From assembly GCA_019752115.1 (NCBI GenBank), contig JAIEMN010000023.1:1-64000 (forward strand): DNA of 64,000 nt, read 5' to 3'. Positions 18,690 through 27,356 of this stretch are shown one piece after another. The notes under the pieces are model-generated. The model was not told the DNA's origin. It searched no databases and saw nothing but the letters and a program-made list of their open reading frames with translations. Within the stretch, counting starts at the first letter, position 1, and the number at the start of each line of letters is the position of its first letter. The position numbers were made by a program, and so were the translations under genes. The stretch is from Gemmatimonadaceae bacterium. Its GTDB lineage: Bacteria; Gemmatimonadota; Gemmatimonadetes; Gemmatimonadales; Gemmatimonadaceae.

Positions 18690-19838
18690 ATGAGTGCTCC
18701 CGCACTGCCATTGACCATCGCCGACGAGGGCCGTCGCCTGCGTCGGCTCACGCGTCTGCTGTTCGCACTCGTGTGGATCCTGCCGGCCACGCTCGCTGGC
18801 GTGCAGATGCGCCTCGTGGGAGACGCCTCCGGGACGCATTACAGCCTGGGCACGGCGCTCCTGTGGCAGGGCTCCGCCTGGATGCTCTGGAGCCTCTGGT
18901 CGCAGCTGATCCTCACCCTGGTCGATCGGGTCAAGCTCGACACGGCGCGAATCCTTCCGTGGCTGGCGACGCACATGGTTGCCACCGCAATCGTTTGCAC
19001 CGCAGACGTCCTCGCGATCGCCTGGCTCGACCACGTCTTCGGCGCCGTCGGGCAGGTGACGAGCTACACCTTCGCGGTGCGCATGGTGCTCGTCAACCAC
19101 CTCGACTTTCAGGTGGTGCTCTACTGGGCCGTGCTCGGCGCCGCGTACATGGTCGAGTTCGTGCGCCGCTACCGCGAGCGGGATCGCGCGGCGGCGGAGC
19201 TCGAGCAGAAGCTCGCCCGCACCACCCTCGAAGCGCTGCGCATGCAACTCAATCCGCACTTTCTCTTCAACGCGCTCAACTCGGTCAACGAGCTGATGGA
19301 GATGGACGTGCGCACCGCGCAGCGTACCCTGGTGCGGGTCAGCGATCTCCTGCGGCTGTCGCTGCGGAGTGCGGCCCAGTCGGTCATTCCGGTCTGGCAG
19401 GAGATCGAGCTGGTCGAGCTGTATCTCCAGATTGCCCGCGTCCGGTACGGCGAGGGGCTCGAAGCCGACATTTCGGTGGATCCGTCGGTGGTCGATGCGA
19501 TGATCCCCAGCTTCCTGCTGCAGCCGCTGGTGGAGAACGCCCTCAAGCACGGCCTCGCGCCGGGCCACCGCGACCAGTGCATCGAAGTGCGCCTCTCCCG
19601 TCAGGGAAACAGCATGGAGATCGTCGTCGAGGACAACGGCAAGGGGCTCGACGGCCTGCTCACGACCAGCGGGCGCTTCCTCGCCGCCGTCCCGAGCGTC
19701 GACGGCCTCGGCATCGGGCTCACGAATACCCGGTCGCGCCTCGCGATGCTCTACGGGGATCGCTACGCGTTTCGCATGAGCAACCTCCCCACGGGGGGCT
19801 GTCGCGTGGAGATCAGGCTGCCGTTGGACGAGGCGTAA
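18690..19838 (+). CDS. LytS-type sensor histidine kinase (His_kinase family)
   Basis: A 382-residue membrane kinase. Four hydrophobic segments occupy about residues 20-155, followed by a short coiled region (YRERDRAAAELEQKLARTTL). The phosphoacceptor is in LNPHFLFNALNSV (His190), typical of the LytS/YpdA class, and the ATPase domain has PLVENALKHG (N box), VEDNGKG (G1) and GIGLTNTRSRL (G2). It would autophosphorylate and phosphorylate Asp53 of the divergent LytTR regulator. No extracellular sensor domain is visible, so the signal is probably sensed in the membrane segments. Confidence 0.9.
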   Translation: MSAPALPLTIADEGRRLRRLTRLLFALVWILPATLAGVQMRLVGDASGTHYSLGTALLWQGSAWMLWSLWSQLILTLVDRVKLDTARILPWLATHMVATAIVCTADVLAIAWLDHVFGAVGQVTSYTFAVRMVLVNHLDFQVVLYWAVLGAAYMVEFVRRYRERDRAAAELEQKLARTTLEALRMQLNPHFLFNALNSVNELMEMDVRTAQRTLVRVSDLLRLSLRSAAQSVIPVWQEIELVELYLQIARVRYGEGLEADISVDPSVVDAMIPSFLLQPLVENALKHGLAPGHRDQCIEVRLSRQGNSMEIVVEDNGKGLDGLLTTSGRFLAAVPSVDGLGIGLTNTRSRLAMLYGDRYAFRMSNLPTGGCRVEIRLPLDEA

Positions 19839-19880
19839 CCGCCAGCATACTTTGCATCCGACTTCTGCCTCCGACGTGCT

Positions 19881-20618
19881 ATGACGGACTCTTCGCGCAC
19901 CGCCTTGCTGGTCCCCGCTGTTGTCCTTGCCCTTGGTGCGGCCGGCGCCGGCGCGCTCATCGGCGGCGGCTTCGCGCGCATGCGCACCGCCGATCGCACC
20001 GTCGAAGTGAAGGGCGTTTCGGAGAAGGAGGCCAAGGCCGATCTCGCGATCTGGCCGCTCCGTCTCGTGGCGACCGACAACGATCTCGCGCGCGCCAACG
20101 CCGTACTCGAGCAGAACGTGAAGGCGGTCCGCGCCTTTCTGCATGCGCAGGGGCTCGACAGCACCGGCTCCGAGCTGACGGTGCAGGAATTCTCAGTGCA
20201 GGACTCCCGCACCATGGGCGGGGGCGACAATGCGTCGCGCTACGTGATCCGGCAGACGATCGTGGTACGCTCCACGCTCGTTGACCAGGTGCAGGCGGCC
20301 AGCCAGCGGGTGCCGGACCTCGTGCGCGAAGGCGTGGTCCTGTCGTCGGGTCAGGAGTATGGCAGCGGCGGCCCCACCTTTGTCTTCACGAAGCTCAACG
20401 ACCTGAAGCCGGTGATGATCGCCGAGGCCACGGCGCGCGCGCGGCAGGCCGCCGAGCAGTTCGCGAAGGATTCGCAGAGCGAGCTCTCCGGTATCCGCAA
20501 CGCCACGCAGGGATACTTCGAGATCCTGCCGCGCGATCAGGCGCAGGGTATTTCGGAGGAGATGCAGGTGGTCAAGCGCGTTCGCGTGGTGACCACCGTG
20601 AGCTACGGGCTCCGCTGA
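19881..20618 (+). CDS. SIMPL domain (DUF541) periplasmic protein
   Basis: A 245-residue protein with an N-terminal hydrophobic segment (LLVPAVVLALGAAGAGALIG, a signal anchor or uncleaved signal) followed by a SIMPL/DUF541 domain (VEVKGVSEKEAKADLAIWPL, LTVQEFSVQDSR, VVLSSGQEYGS). The family is periplasmic or outer-membrane associated; members have been linked to stress tolerance, but no enzymatic activity is known. It lies 42 bases downstream of the sensor kinase gene on the same strand and may be co-transcribed. The pseudouridine synthase gene starts 34 bases after its stop. Confidence 0.85.
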   Translation: MTDSSRTALLVPAVVLALGAAGAGALIGGGFARMRTADRTVEVKGVSEKEAKADLAIWPLRLVATDNDLARANAVLEQNVKAVRAFLHAQGLDSTGSELTVQEFSVQDSRTMGGGDNASRYVIRQTIVVRSTLVDQVQAASQRVPDLVREGVVLSSGQEYGSGGPTFVFTKLNDLKPVMIAEATARARQAAEQFAKDSQSELSGIRNATQGYFEILPRDQAQGISEEMQVVKRVRVVTTVSYGLR

Positions 20619-20652
20619 CCGCGCGCGCTCCGGCTGCCGTGAGGCGCTGCTG

Positions 20653-21420
20653 ATGTCGCTCGCCCGGGCGCTGTCCCGACTCGGCTATGGCACCCGCCGT
20701 GAAGCGGAAGCGCTGATTGCCGCGCGGCGCGTGACGAGCGCGAACGGACGTCCATGGCGCGCCAGCGATCAGCCGCCACCGCACGACATCCTGGTGGATG
20801 GCGAGCCGCTCGATCCTCCCGCCGGCAGCGTCGTCCTGCTGCACAAACCCGTGGGGTACGTCTGCTCCACCAGTGACCGCCCCCCGCTCGTGTATGAGTT
20901 GCTGCCGGCACGCTTCCCGCATCGCGATCCGGTGATGGCCACCGTGGGCCGCCTCGATGCCGACACGAGCGGGCTGTTGCTCCTGACCGACGATGGGGCG
21001 CTCAACCATCGGCTGACGTCACCGCGGTCGCACGTCGCCAAGACCTACGAGGCCACGCTCGCCGAGCCGTTGCGGGGCGATGAAGCCGAGCAGTTTGCGA
21101 GCGGCACGTTGCGGCTCGCGGGTGAATCCAGCCCGCTGCTTCCGGCCACGCTCACCGTGCTCGACGCGACGCGCGTGGCAGTAACCGTACACGAAGGGCG
21201 ATATCACCAGGTCCGCCGCATGTTCGCGGCGGTGGGCAATCACGTGCAGGCGCTGCACCGCACCGCGTTCGGCTCCGTCACGCTGGGCGATCTCGCGCCG
21301 GGGGCATGGCGCCTCCTGACGGGTGACGAGGTCGCCGCGCTTGCGGCGAGCGCCGTCAAGACGAAGGGCGCGACCCCTTCGACTCGGCCACCAGCCGACG
21401 GATCGCCGGACGCAGGGTGA
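20653..21420 (+). CDS. RsuA/RluB/RluE/RluF-family pseudouridine synthase
   Basis: A 255-residue rRNA pseudouridine synthase. An N-terminal S4-like RNA-binding segment (SLARALSRLGYGTRREAEALI) is followed by the catalytic domain with LHKPVGYVCST and the catalytic Asp102 in VGRLDADTSGLLLLTDDG. The later segment EGRYHQVRRMFAAVG matches the family's RNA-contact motif. Which uridine it modifies (16S U516 like RsuA, or 23S sites) cannot be decided here. A GAGG ribosome-binding site precedes the ATG. Its last 65 bases overlap the convergent thioredoxin-like gene, which is unusual. Confidence 0.9.
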   Translation: MSLARALSRLGYGTRREAEALIAARRVTSANGRPWRASDQPPPHDILVDGEPLDPPAGSVVLLHKPVGYVCSTSDRPPLVYELLPARFPHRDPVMATVGRLDADTSGLLLLTDDGALNHRLTSPRSHVAKTYEATLAEPLRGDEAEQFASGTLRLAGESSPLLPATLTVLDATRVAVTVHEGRYHQVRRMFAAVGNHVQALHRTAFGSVTLGDLAPGAWRLLTGDEVAALAASAVKTKGATPSTRPPADGSPDAG

Positions 21421-21946
21421 GCGGCCCGACCGGTCCGATCACCGTGTGCCGAATGACGCCCTGCCGATCGAGCAGAAAGCTCGTCGGATAGCCCTGCACG
21501 CCCCCCAGCGCGGCGATCACGCCATCACTGACGATCGCGACGGGATAGGTGATGTGCCGGTCGCGCAGAAACGCATCGACGGCGGCCGCGGGGCCACGAT
21601 CGACGCTGAAGCCCAGCACGACCACACTGTCGGCCGCATACGCGTCGGCCAGCTGGCGGAGCGCCGGCATCTCGGCGCGACAGGGCGGGCACCACGTGGC
21701 CCAGACGTTGATGAGCACGACGCGGCCGCGCAGCGATTCGGCGTTCAGGGTTCGCCCATCACGCGTGGTCACCGTGAACTGCGCCACGCGCTCGCGGGTG
21801 CGGTGCCGCATGCCGGCCAGCGCTTCCACATGCGGCCAGCAGCGCGGCGCCGCCCAGAGCAGCACACCGGCGGTGAACAGATTGGGGAGCGTGAGCCAGC
21901 GCCGCCAGCGTGAACGGCTCGGCACCGGCGCTCCAGTCGTACTCAT
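21356..21946 (-). CDS. TlpA/ResA-family thiol-disulfide oxidoreductase
   Basis: A 196-residue membrane-anchored thioredoxin-like protein. An N-terminal hydrophobic segment (about 20-33) places the catalytic domain in the periplasm. The redox motif WCPPC is in VWATWCPPCRAEMP (Cys86 and Cys89), and the cis-proline region is QGYPTSFLLD. Such proteins reduce disulfides during cytochrome c maturation or other envelope redox tasks. The start overlaps the stop of the methyltransferase gene by four bases (ATGA). The 3' end overlaps the convergent pseudouridine synthase gene. Confidence 0.9.
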   Translation of the reverse strand: MSTTGAPVPSRSRWRRWLTLPNLFTAGVLLWAAPRCWPHVEALAGMRHRTRERVAQFTVTTRDGRTLNAESLRGRVVLINVWATWCPPCRAEMPALRQLADAYAADSVVVLGFSVDRGPAAAVDAFLRDRHITYPVAIVSDGVIAALGGVQGYPTSFLLDRQGVIRHTVIGPVGPLTLRPAIRRLVAESKGSRPSS

Positions 21947-23130
21947 CGCCGGGCGCCGAGCACCTTGAAGCGACGGCCGTCGTGCAACGTCTGCACGGCG
22001 CCAAAGCGCTCGGCGACGAGGCGTTCGTAGGGGAGTTGGCGATTGGCCACGAGAAACAGCGAGCCCCCCGGCGCGAGATGCGCGTCGGCGGCATCGATGA
22101 ACGCCCGCGGAATCGTGAGCTCGGTGGCCTTGCCGAGGTGAAAGGGCGGATTGGTGATGATCACATCGAAGCGCTCGTCGCCCACCGCGTCATCGACATC
22201 ACTGGCGCGAATCTCCACGTTCGAGACGCCCGCCTCGCGCAGCGTGAGCCGCGCGCAGCGCACGGCATCGGCGTCGGCGTCCACGCCCAGTACGCGCCCG
22301 GATCCGCTCAGACGCGCGGCGGCGATGGCCAGGATCCCGGCGCCGCACCCCAGATCCAGCACCGAGGCGCCGTTGGGGACCTGCATCAGATCGAGCAGAA
22401 TGGCGGTGGCATCGTCGAGGTGCTCCCACGAGAAGACCCCCGGGCGCGTGTAGACGGCCGTGGGAATCCCGGCGATCGGGATGACGAGTTCGTGGGCGCG
22501 CAGCGGATCGGTCCAGGCGTGCCCGAAGTTCCCGAGTGGTTGCGCGCTCGTGCGGGTGGCGCGCAGGAGCCGGCAGCCGCTGTGCTGTGCTTCGAGGCTC
22601 GCATTGCCGAAGTACGCCTCGAGCGACTTGGCCGCCGTGCGCGCGCCCTCATCGTTCGCGCCGGCCATGAGCAGGGTGCCGCCGGTGCGCAGCACGCGAA
22701 ACGCCTCTTCGACGGCCTGCTGCACCCCCACGCGATCGGTGGGAATGCGCAGCGTCACGAGGTACTGCGAACGGTCGCGAATCGGATCGGGCTCGTTGGC
22801 CGGCAGCACAGCGTGGCGCGCCCGCGTGCGCGCGTCCGGCACGTCATTGGCCTCTAGCGTGCGCGCGGTCGCCTCGGCGTGGGGCGCATACCGATCAAGC
22901 GCGGTGACATCGAAGCCACGAGCCGCGGCCACGGCGGCCACGATGCCATTCCCGGAGGCCAGATGCAGCGAGGCCTTCCCGTCCCCCTCAAGGGCCGCGA
23001 CGGCTTCCGCGAGCATCTCGGTGGGGGCGTCGGTGCTGCCGTGGGCGATGACCCCAGCCCGACTGGCTACGCGCACGGTACAGTCGGCAACCCGTCGGGG
23101 GGCGACGAACCAGGGGCGGGAGTCGGCCAT
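21943..23130 (-). CDS. RsmC/RlmG-like rRNA guanine-N2 methyltransferase
   Basis: A 395-residue SAM-dependent methyltransferase with the duplicated Rossmann-like architecture of RsmC and RlmG. The N-terminal half keeps the fold without clear catalytic motifs (LHLASGNGIVAAVAAARG). The C-terminal half has the SAM motif VLDLGCGAGILAIAA (about 257-271), the acidic motif GVDADADAV and the catalytic NPPFH (327-331), which flips and methylates guanine N2. The target is probably 16S G1207 or 23S G1835. It lies downstream of the tRNA-Ile gene with a terminator between them, so it needs its own promoter. Confidence 0.82.
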   Translation of the reverse strand: MADSRPWFVAPRRVADCTVRVASRAGVIAHGSTDAPTEMLAEAVAALEGDGKASLHLASGNGIVAAVAAARGFDVTALDRYAPHAEATARTLEANDVPDARTRARHAVLPANEPDPIRDRSQYLVTLRIPTDRVGVQQAVEEAFRVLRTGGTLLMAGANDEGARTAAKSLEAYFGNASLEAQHSGCRLLRATRTSAQPLGNFGHAWTDPLRAHELVIPIAGIPTAVYTRPGVFSWEHLDDATAILLDLMQVPNGASVLDLGCGAGILAIAAARLSGSGRVLGVDADADAVRCARLTLREAGVSNVEIRASDVDDAVGDERFDVIITNPPFHLGKATELTIPRAFIDAADAHLAPGGSLFLVANRQLPYERLVAERFGAVQTLHDGRRFKVLGARR

Positions 23131-23185
23131 CGGGCTGGGGGCGAAAAGGGTGGCTGGAGGGGCCGGAGCGCCCCAAACGACAAAC

Positions 23186-23205
23186 GGCGACCCCTGAGGA
23201 TCGCC
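23186..23205 (-). terminator. Terminator downstream of tRNA-Ile
   Basis: On the minus strand, GGCGATCC-TCAG-GGGTCGCC forms an 8-bp stem (one G-U pair) with a 4-base loop, followed by GTTTGTCGTTT. It lies about 20 bases after the end of the tRNA and before the methyltransferase gene. Confidence 0.65.
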
Positions 23206-23224
23206 GCTGTCGTGAACACTGCAG

Positions 23225-23298
<74 letters not shown>

Positions 23299-23441
23299 GG
23301 TACCAGGCCCGTCGGCTTTCGCCGTGCGCCAATCTACCAGAGCCGCATAATGTATCTGAATGATGCGGCCCCGACAAGGGCGCCCTGCCGAGGCCTTGCT
23401 CGGGGCCTGCGCGCTGGCCCTAGGCCAGTACCGGTCGCGGA

Positions 23442-23771
23442 TCAGGCGTCCGGATCATCCTCGTCGCCAAAGCCGTCGAGATCATCGTAGTCGTAATCCT
23501 CGTCGTCTTCGTCGTCATCATCGTCCTCGTCGTCGTCGAAGTCATCATCGTCGTCGTCGAGGTCATCATCGAGGTCGTCGTCGAGATCATCGTCTTCGAA
23601 GTCGACGTCATCCTCCTCGTCGTCGTCTTCGTCGAGATCTTCGTCGTCAAAACCCTCGTCGTCGAAATCCTCGTCGTCGTCGGCCGCCAGCGCAAACGCG
23701 CCCGCGAAGACCGAGGACTGACCCTTCTCTTCGAGCGCGTCCAGCGACGACGACCCGAACAGCTCCAACAT
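23442..23771 (-). CDS. Extremely acidic Asp/Glu-rich small protein
   Basis: A 109-residue protein. The first 30 residues are ordinary (MLELFGSSSLDALEEKGQSS, then a short Ala-rich stretch). From about residue 31 to the end it is almost entirely Asp and Glu with scattered Phe, Leu, Tyr and Val, giving a large negative charge. The ATG at 23771 is preferred because an AGGAGA ribosome-binding site lies about 8 bases upstream. Its DNA is a run of GAC/GAT/GAA/GAG codons that looks like a triplet repeat. Such acidic proteins can mimic nucleic acid, chaperone basic proteins or bind divalent cations. It sits alone between tRNA-Ile and typA. No family is recognised. Confidence 0.7.
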   Translation of the reverse strand: MLELFGSSSLDALEEKGQSSVFAGAFALAADDDEDFDDEGFDDEDLDEDDDEEDDVDFEDDDLDDDLDDDLDDDDDDFDDDEDDDDDEDDEDYDYDDLDGFGDEDDPDA

Positions 23772-23986
23772 GAGACGATTCTCCTGCGAGTGTGGAAGAT
23801 GAATGTCGGTGCGACACCGTGATGCCACGCCGGGTTCCGTACCGAACCGGGTGGCGCTGTCGGGAGTATCGGCAGGACCGCGCCGGGGCGCAACCCGAAA
23901 CTACGCACGACGGCGCAAAATGATGCGGGCGCCATCGGCAGAACAGCCGAGGCGCCCGCATACCCTACCGTACCCGACCGGCCGGC

Positions 23987-25828
23987 TCAGGCCGAGGCGC
24001 GGTCCCGCTCCCGCTTGACCTCGCGCGTGACGCGCTTGCGATCGCTCGCCGAGAGCATGCGCTTGCGCAGCCGGATGCTCGTGGGCGTGACCTCGATCAG
24101 CTCGTCGTCCTCGATGTACTCGAGTGCGCTTTCGAGCGTGAGCTGGCGGGGCGGCTCGAGCGTGATCGCTTCGTCCGCGCCCTTCGAGCGCATGTTCGTG
24201 AGCTTCTTTTCCTTGCAGGGGTTCACGTCCATGTCCCCCGGACGCGAGTTCTCGCCGATCAGCATCCCCTCGTACACCGCGTCACCGGGTGTCACGAAGA
24301 GCGTCGAGCGCTCCTGCAGGCTGAAGAGGGCGAAGGCCACGATGGTGCCGTTTTCCATGGACACCAGCACGCCGCGCGAGCGACCCGAGAGCGGCCCCGC
24401 CCACGGCCCGTACTCCAGGAAGCGGTGGTGCATGATGCCGGTGCCGCGGGTATCGGTCAGGAATTCACTGCGGAAGCCAAAGAGCCCTCGCGCCGGCACG
24501 CGGTACAGCAGGCGCACAAGCCCCTGCCCCGGGTTCTTCATCTCGATCATCTCGGCCTTGCGGGGACCGAGCTTCTCGATGACGACGCCGAGGTAGTCTT
24601 CCGGCACGTCGATGGCGAGCTCCTCGAACGGCTCGAGCTTCTCGCCATTGTCGCCGGTGCGCGTGATCACGCGCGGGCGCGACACCTGGAATTCGAAGCC
24701 CTCGCGGCGCATCGTCTCCATGAGAATGGAGAGGTGCAGTTCGCCGCGACCGGAGACGCTCCAGGCGTCGGTCGTGTCGGTGTCCTCGACCTTGAGCGCC
24801 ACATTGCGCTCGAGCTCCTTGTACAGGCGCTCACGGATCTGCCGCGACGTCACGAACTTGCCGTCCTTGCCCGCGAACGGCGAATTGTTGACCAGGAAGT
24901 CCACGCTGATGGTGGGTTCTTCCACGCTGATGCCTTCGAGCGCCTCGGGGGCCGACGGATCGGTGAGGGTATTGCCGATATCGACGTCCTCAAAGCCCGC
25001 CAGCTGCACGATCTCACCGGCCGACGCCTGCTCGATTTCGACGCGCTCGAGCCCTTCGTAGCCGTACAGCTTGGTCACGCGGCCGCGCACCGGGGCCACG
25101 CTGCTGTCGGTGGTGACGAGGGTGATCGAGTCGCCCATGTGCACCGTGCCACGCTCGATACGCCCGATGGCCAGACGGCCGAGGTAGGCCGAGTAGTCGA
25201 TCGTGGAGACCAGCATCTGGAACGGACCTTCCGAATCATTCGGCGGCGCCGGCACGGTCTTGACGATCGTGTCGAAGAGCGGCGTGAAGTCCACCGGCTC
25301 GACGTCCATGTCGAGCGTGGAGATCCCGTTCTTGGCGCTGCAGTAGACGACCGGGCTGTCGAGCTGCTCTTCGCTGGCTTCGAGCTCGATGAAGAGGCTC
25401 AACACCTCATCGTGCACGCGCAGCGGGTCGGCGCCCGGGCGGTCGATCTTGTTGATGACGATGATCGGGGTGCGCCCGAGTTCGAGCGCCTTGCGGAGCA
25501 CGAACCGGGTCTGCGGCATCGGGCCGTCGAACGCGTCGACCACCAGCAGCACGCCGTCCACCATGCGCAGGATGCGCTCCACTTCGCCGCCGAAGTCCGC
25601 GTGCCCCGGGGTGTCCACGATGTTGATCTTCGTGTCCTTCCACCGGATCGACGTGTTCTTCGCGAGAATGGTGATCCCCCGCTCCTTTTCGAGCGGATTG
25701 GAGTCCATCACGCGTTCTTCGACGACCTGATTTTCGCGGAAAGCCCCAGCCTGGCGGAGCATCTTGTCGACGAGGGTCGTCTTCCCGTGGTCGACGTGCG
25801 CGATGATGGCGACGTTACGAATGTGCAT
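23987..25828 (-). CDS. typA: Ribosome-associated GTPase TypA/BipA
   Basis: A 613-residue translational GTPase. The G domain begins [20 protein letters not shown] (P-loop at 10-17), with the switch II motif [17 protein letters not shown] and the base-specificity motif [11 protein letters not shown]. Domains II, III and V follow, with the TypA-specific C-terminus. It acts on the ribosome in 50S assembly and stress or cold responses. The ATG at 25828 gives the family length and an N-terminal P-loop; the frame extends upstream but with non-homologous Arg-rich residues. An AAGG ribosome-binding site is present, and a TAGCTT box lies eight bases upstream of the start. Confidence 0.96.
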   Translation of the reverse strand: MHIRNVAIIAHVDHGKTTLVDKMLRQAGAFRENQVVEERVMDSNPLEKERGITILAKNTSIRWKDTKINIVDTPGHADFGGEVERILRMVDGVLLVVDAFDGPMPQTRFVLRKALELGRTPIIVINKIDRPGADPLRVHDEVLSLFIELEASEEQLDSPVVYCSAKNGISTLDMDVEPVDFTPLFDTIVKTVPAPPNDSEGPFQMLVSTIDYSAYLGRLAIGRIERGTVHMGDSITLVTTDSSVAPVRGRVTKLYGYEGLERVEIEQASAGEIVQLAGFEDVDIGNTLTDPSAPEALEGISVEEPTISVDFLVNNSPFAGKDGKFVTSRQIRERLYKELERNVALKVEDTDTTDAWSVSGRGELHLSILMETMRREGFEFQVSRPRVITRTGDNGEKLEPFEELAIDVPEDYLGVVIEKLGPRKAEMIEMKNPGQGLVRLLYRVPARGLFGFRSEFLTDTRGTGIMHHRFLEYGPWAGPLSGRSRGVLVSMENGTIVAFALFSLQERSTLFVTPGDAVYEGMLIGENSRPGDMDVNPCKEKKLTNMRSKGADEAITLEPPRQLTLESALEYIEDDELIEVTPTSIRLRKRMLSASDRKRVTREVKRERDRASA

Positions 25829-26104
25829 AGCCTTCAAAGCTAGCGGAGTCCGGGGGCCGTATTCAACGGGCGCGAGGGGCCGGAAGTCACGATCTGGCCA
25901 CAACCTGCGCGATTTTCGGACCTTTCGGGGGCGGTTGGCGCGGCGCGGGGCGGGCGTCAGGGCTCGCCTGATGGTGCGGCGGCGCGCCCGATGGAATCCT
26001 GCCGGTGTGACGCGCGGCGAGCCCCGTGGATCAGCTTGCTCCGGCCGTCCCCGCGCCGTACCGTCATGACACACCCGTTCGGACCACCCACGTTGGAGGG
26101 ACCG

Positions 26105-26308
26105 ATGCACAACGAGCAGCAGGGCACGCCCAGCGAATCCCGAGGCAGCACCACGTCCACCGCCCGCGCCTCCGCCGGATATCCCCTGGGCCGTGGCTAC
26201 GGCCACGATTACATGCGCGGCGGTGAAGTGTTCGGTGGATACGGCTACAGCGATCGACCGGAGTACGAGCAGACCCGCGGGGAAAACACGTCGTCGCCGG
26301 GCTCCTGA
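26105..26308 (+). CDS. Small Gly/Tyr-rich protein
   Basis: A 67-residue protein starting MHNEQQGTPSESRGSTTS, with a C-terminal half rich in Gly and Tyr (GYPLGRGYGHDYMRGGEVFG, then GYGYSDRPEYEQTRG). No signal peptide or membrane segment is seen. Expression as an independent gene is supported by a strong GGAGGG ribosome-binding site (26095-26100) and a 12-bp terminator hairpin 24 bases after the stop. The composition resembles disordered, condensate-prone or desiccation-type proteins, but no family is recognised. A longer upstream frame is probably not translated. Confidence 0.7.
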   Translation: MHNEQQGTPSESRGSTTSTARASAGYPLGRGYGHDYMRGGEVFGGYGYSDRPEYEQTRGENTSSPGS

Positions 26309-26331
26309 GCCAACCAGATTCCCCTTCCATG

Positions 26332-26359
26332 ACAGGCGGACGCGGACGCGTCCGCCTGT
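26332..26359 (+). terminator. Intrinsic terminator after the Gly/Tyr-rich gene
   Basis: ACAGGCGGACGC-GGAC-GCGTCCGCCTGT forms a perfect 12-bp stem with a 4-base loop, followed by TTTCCGTT. It may also stop transcription from the convergent pdxA operon, although no T-tract is present on that side. Confidence 0.85.
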
Positions 26360-26429
26360 TTCCGTTCCCACCCACAACCCAATACCAAAAACCCGATACC
26401 CTCAACTGATCGGTTCCGGGTCTCGGGCT

Positions 26430-27356
26430 CTAGGTCGCGGGTGGTGGGTTCTTCCGGCGGTGGATCATCTCCACCGCCACTTCCATCGCGCGGATCATGC
26501 TCTCCGCGCTGGCGATCCCCTGCCCGGCGATATCGAGCGCGGTGCCGTGATCGGGGCTGGTGCGAACGAAGGGGAGGCCGAGCGTGACGTTCACGGCACT
26601 CCCGAAGCTGGCCACCTTAATGGCGGTCATCCCCACGTCGTGGTACGGCGCGATGACGGCGTCGAATTCGCCGCGCATGGCCCGCACGAACACCGTGTCG
26701 GCGGGGAGTGGACCGGCGAGCCCCAGGGCGCGCGCGGCCGGCGTGAGGAGGTCGTCGTCTTCGGTGCCGAAGCGGCCGTGGTCGCCGGCGTGCGGATTCA
26801 TGGCGCACAGCGCAATGCGGGGCGCCGGAATGCCGAAGTCGCGCTTGAGCCCCTCGCGGGTCCCGTGCGCCGCGATATGCAGCGCATCAAAGGTGAGCGC
26901 GCGCGGCACGTCGCGCAGCGCGATGTGCGTCGTGGCGAGCACCACGCGCAGGCGGTCGCTGGCCAGCATCATCGTGGTCGGCACATCCGCGATGGCGGCG
27001 AGCATCTCCGTGTGCCCCGGGTAGTCGTAGCCACCGGCCAGCAGCGCCGCCTTGTCGAGGGGCGCCGTGACCATGCCGTCCACCTGCCCCGCCAGCGCCA
27101 TCCGCGCCGCGCGCTCTACCGCGCGACCGGCAAAGCGTCCCGCCGCCGCGAGGCGCCCCTCCGCGCCCTCGTCGCGCCGCAGCCAGCCGCTCACCCGCTC
27201 CGCGATCTCGGCGGTGGGCGCAAAATCCTCGTCGCCGCCCAGCACAAACCACGCGGCGCCCAACGCCCCGATACGTGGGTCGTTGAGCGCCTTGGCCACA
27301 ATCTCCGGGCCGATGCCGCGCGGGTCGCCCAGCGTGAGGGCGAGCCGCACAGTCAC
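26430..27356 (-). CDS. pdxA: 4-hydroxythreonine-4-phosphate dehydrogenase
   Basis: A 308-residue NAD(P)-dependent enzyme of pyridoxal-5-phosphate synthesis (DXP-dependent pathway). It oxidises 4-phosphohydroxy-L-threonine, and the product is condensed by PdxJ. The N-terminal TLGDPRGIGPEI motif is family-specific. The three metal-binding histidines are His144 (TTHIALRDVP), His189 (NPHAGDHG) and His270 (TSPDHGTALDIAG), and the active-site YHDVGM motif is present. It is slightly shorter than the roughly 330-residue average. Its start overlaps the PpiC-type chaperone stop by four bases. A surA-pdxA link is also known in Escherichia coli. Confidence 0.95.
   Translation of the reverse strand: MTVRLALTLGDPRGIGPEIVAKALNDPRIGALGAAWFVLGGDEDFAPTAEIAERVSGWLRRDEGAEGRLAAAGRFAGRAVERAARMALAGQVDGMVTAPLDKAALLAGGYDYPGHTEMLAAIADVPTTMMLASDRLRVVLATTHIALRDVPRALTFDALHIAAHGTREGLKRDFGIPAPRIALCAMNPHAGDHGRFGTEDDDLLTPAARALGLAGPLPADTVFVRAMRGEFDAVIAPYHDVGMTAIKVASFGSAVNVTLGLPFVRTSPDHGTALDIAGQGIASAESMIRAMEVAVEMIHRRKNPPPAT

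Noticed and set aside
23458-23690. A CRISPR-like or microsatellite array of TCG/TCA units
   Set aside because: The units are codons of an Asp/Glu-rich protein in one frame, with no spacers and no cas genes.
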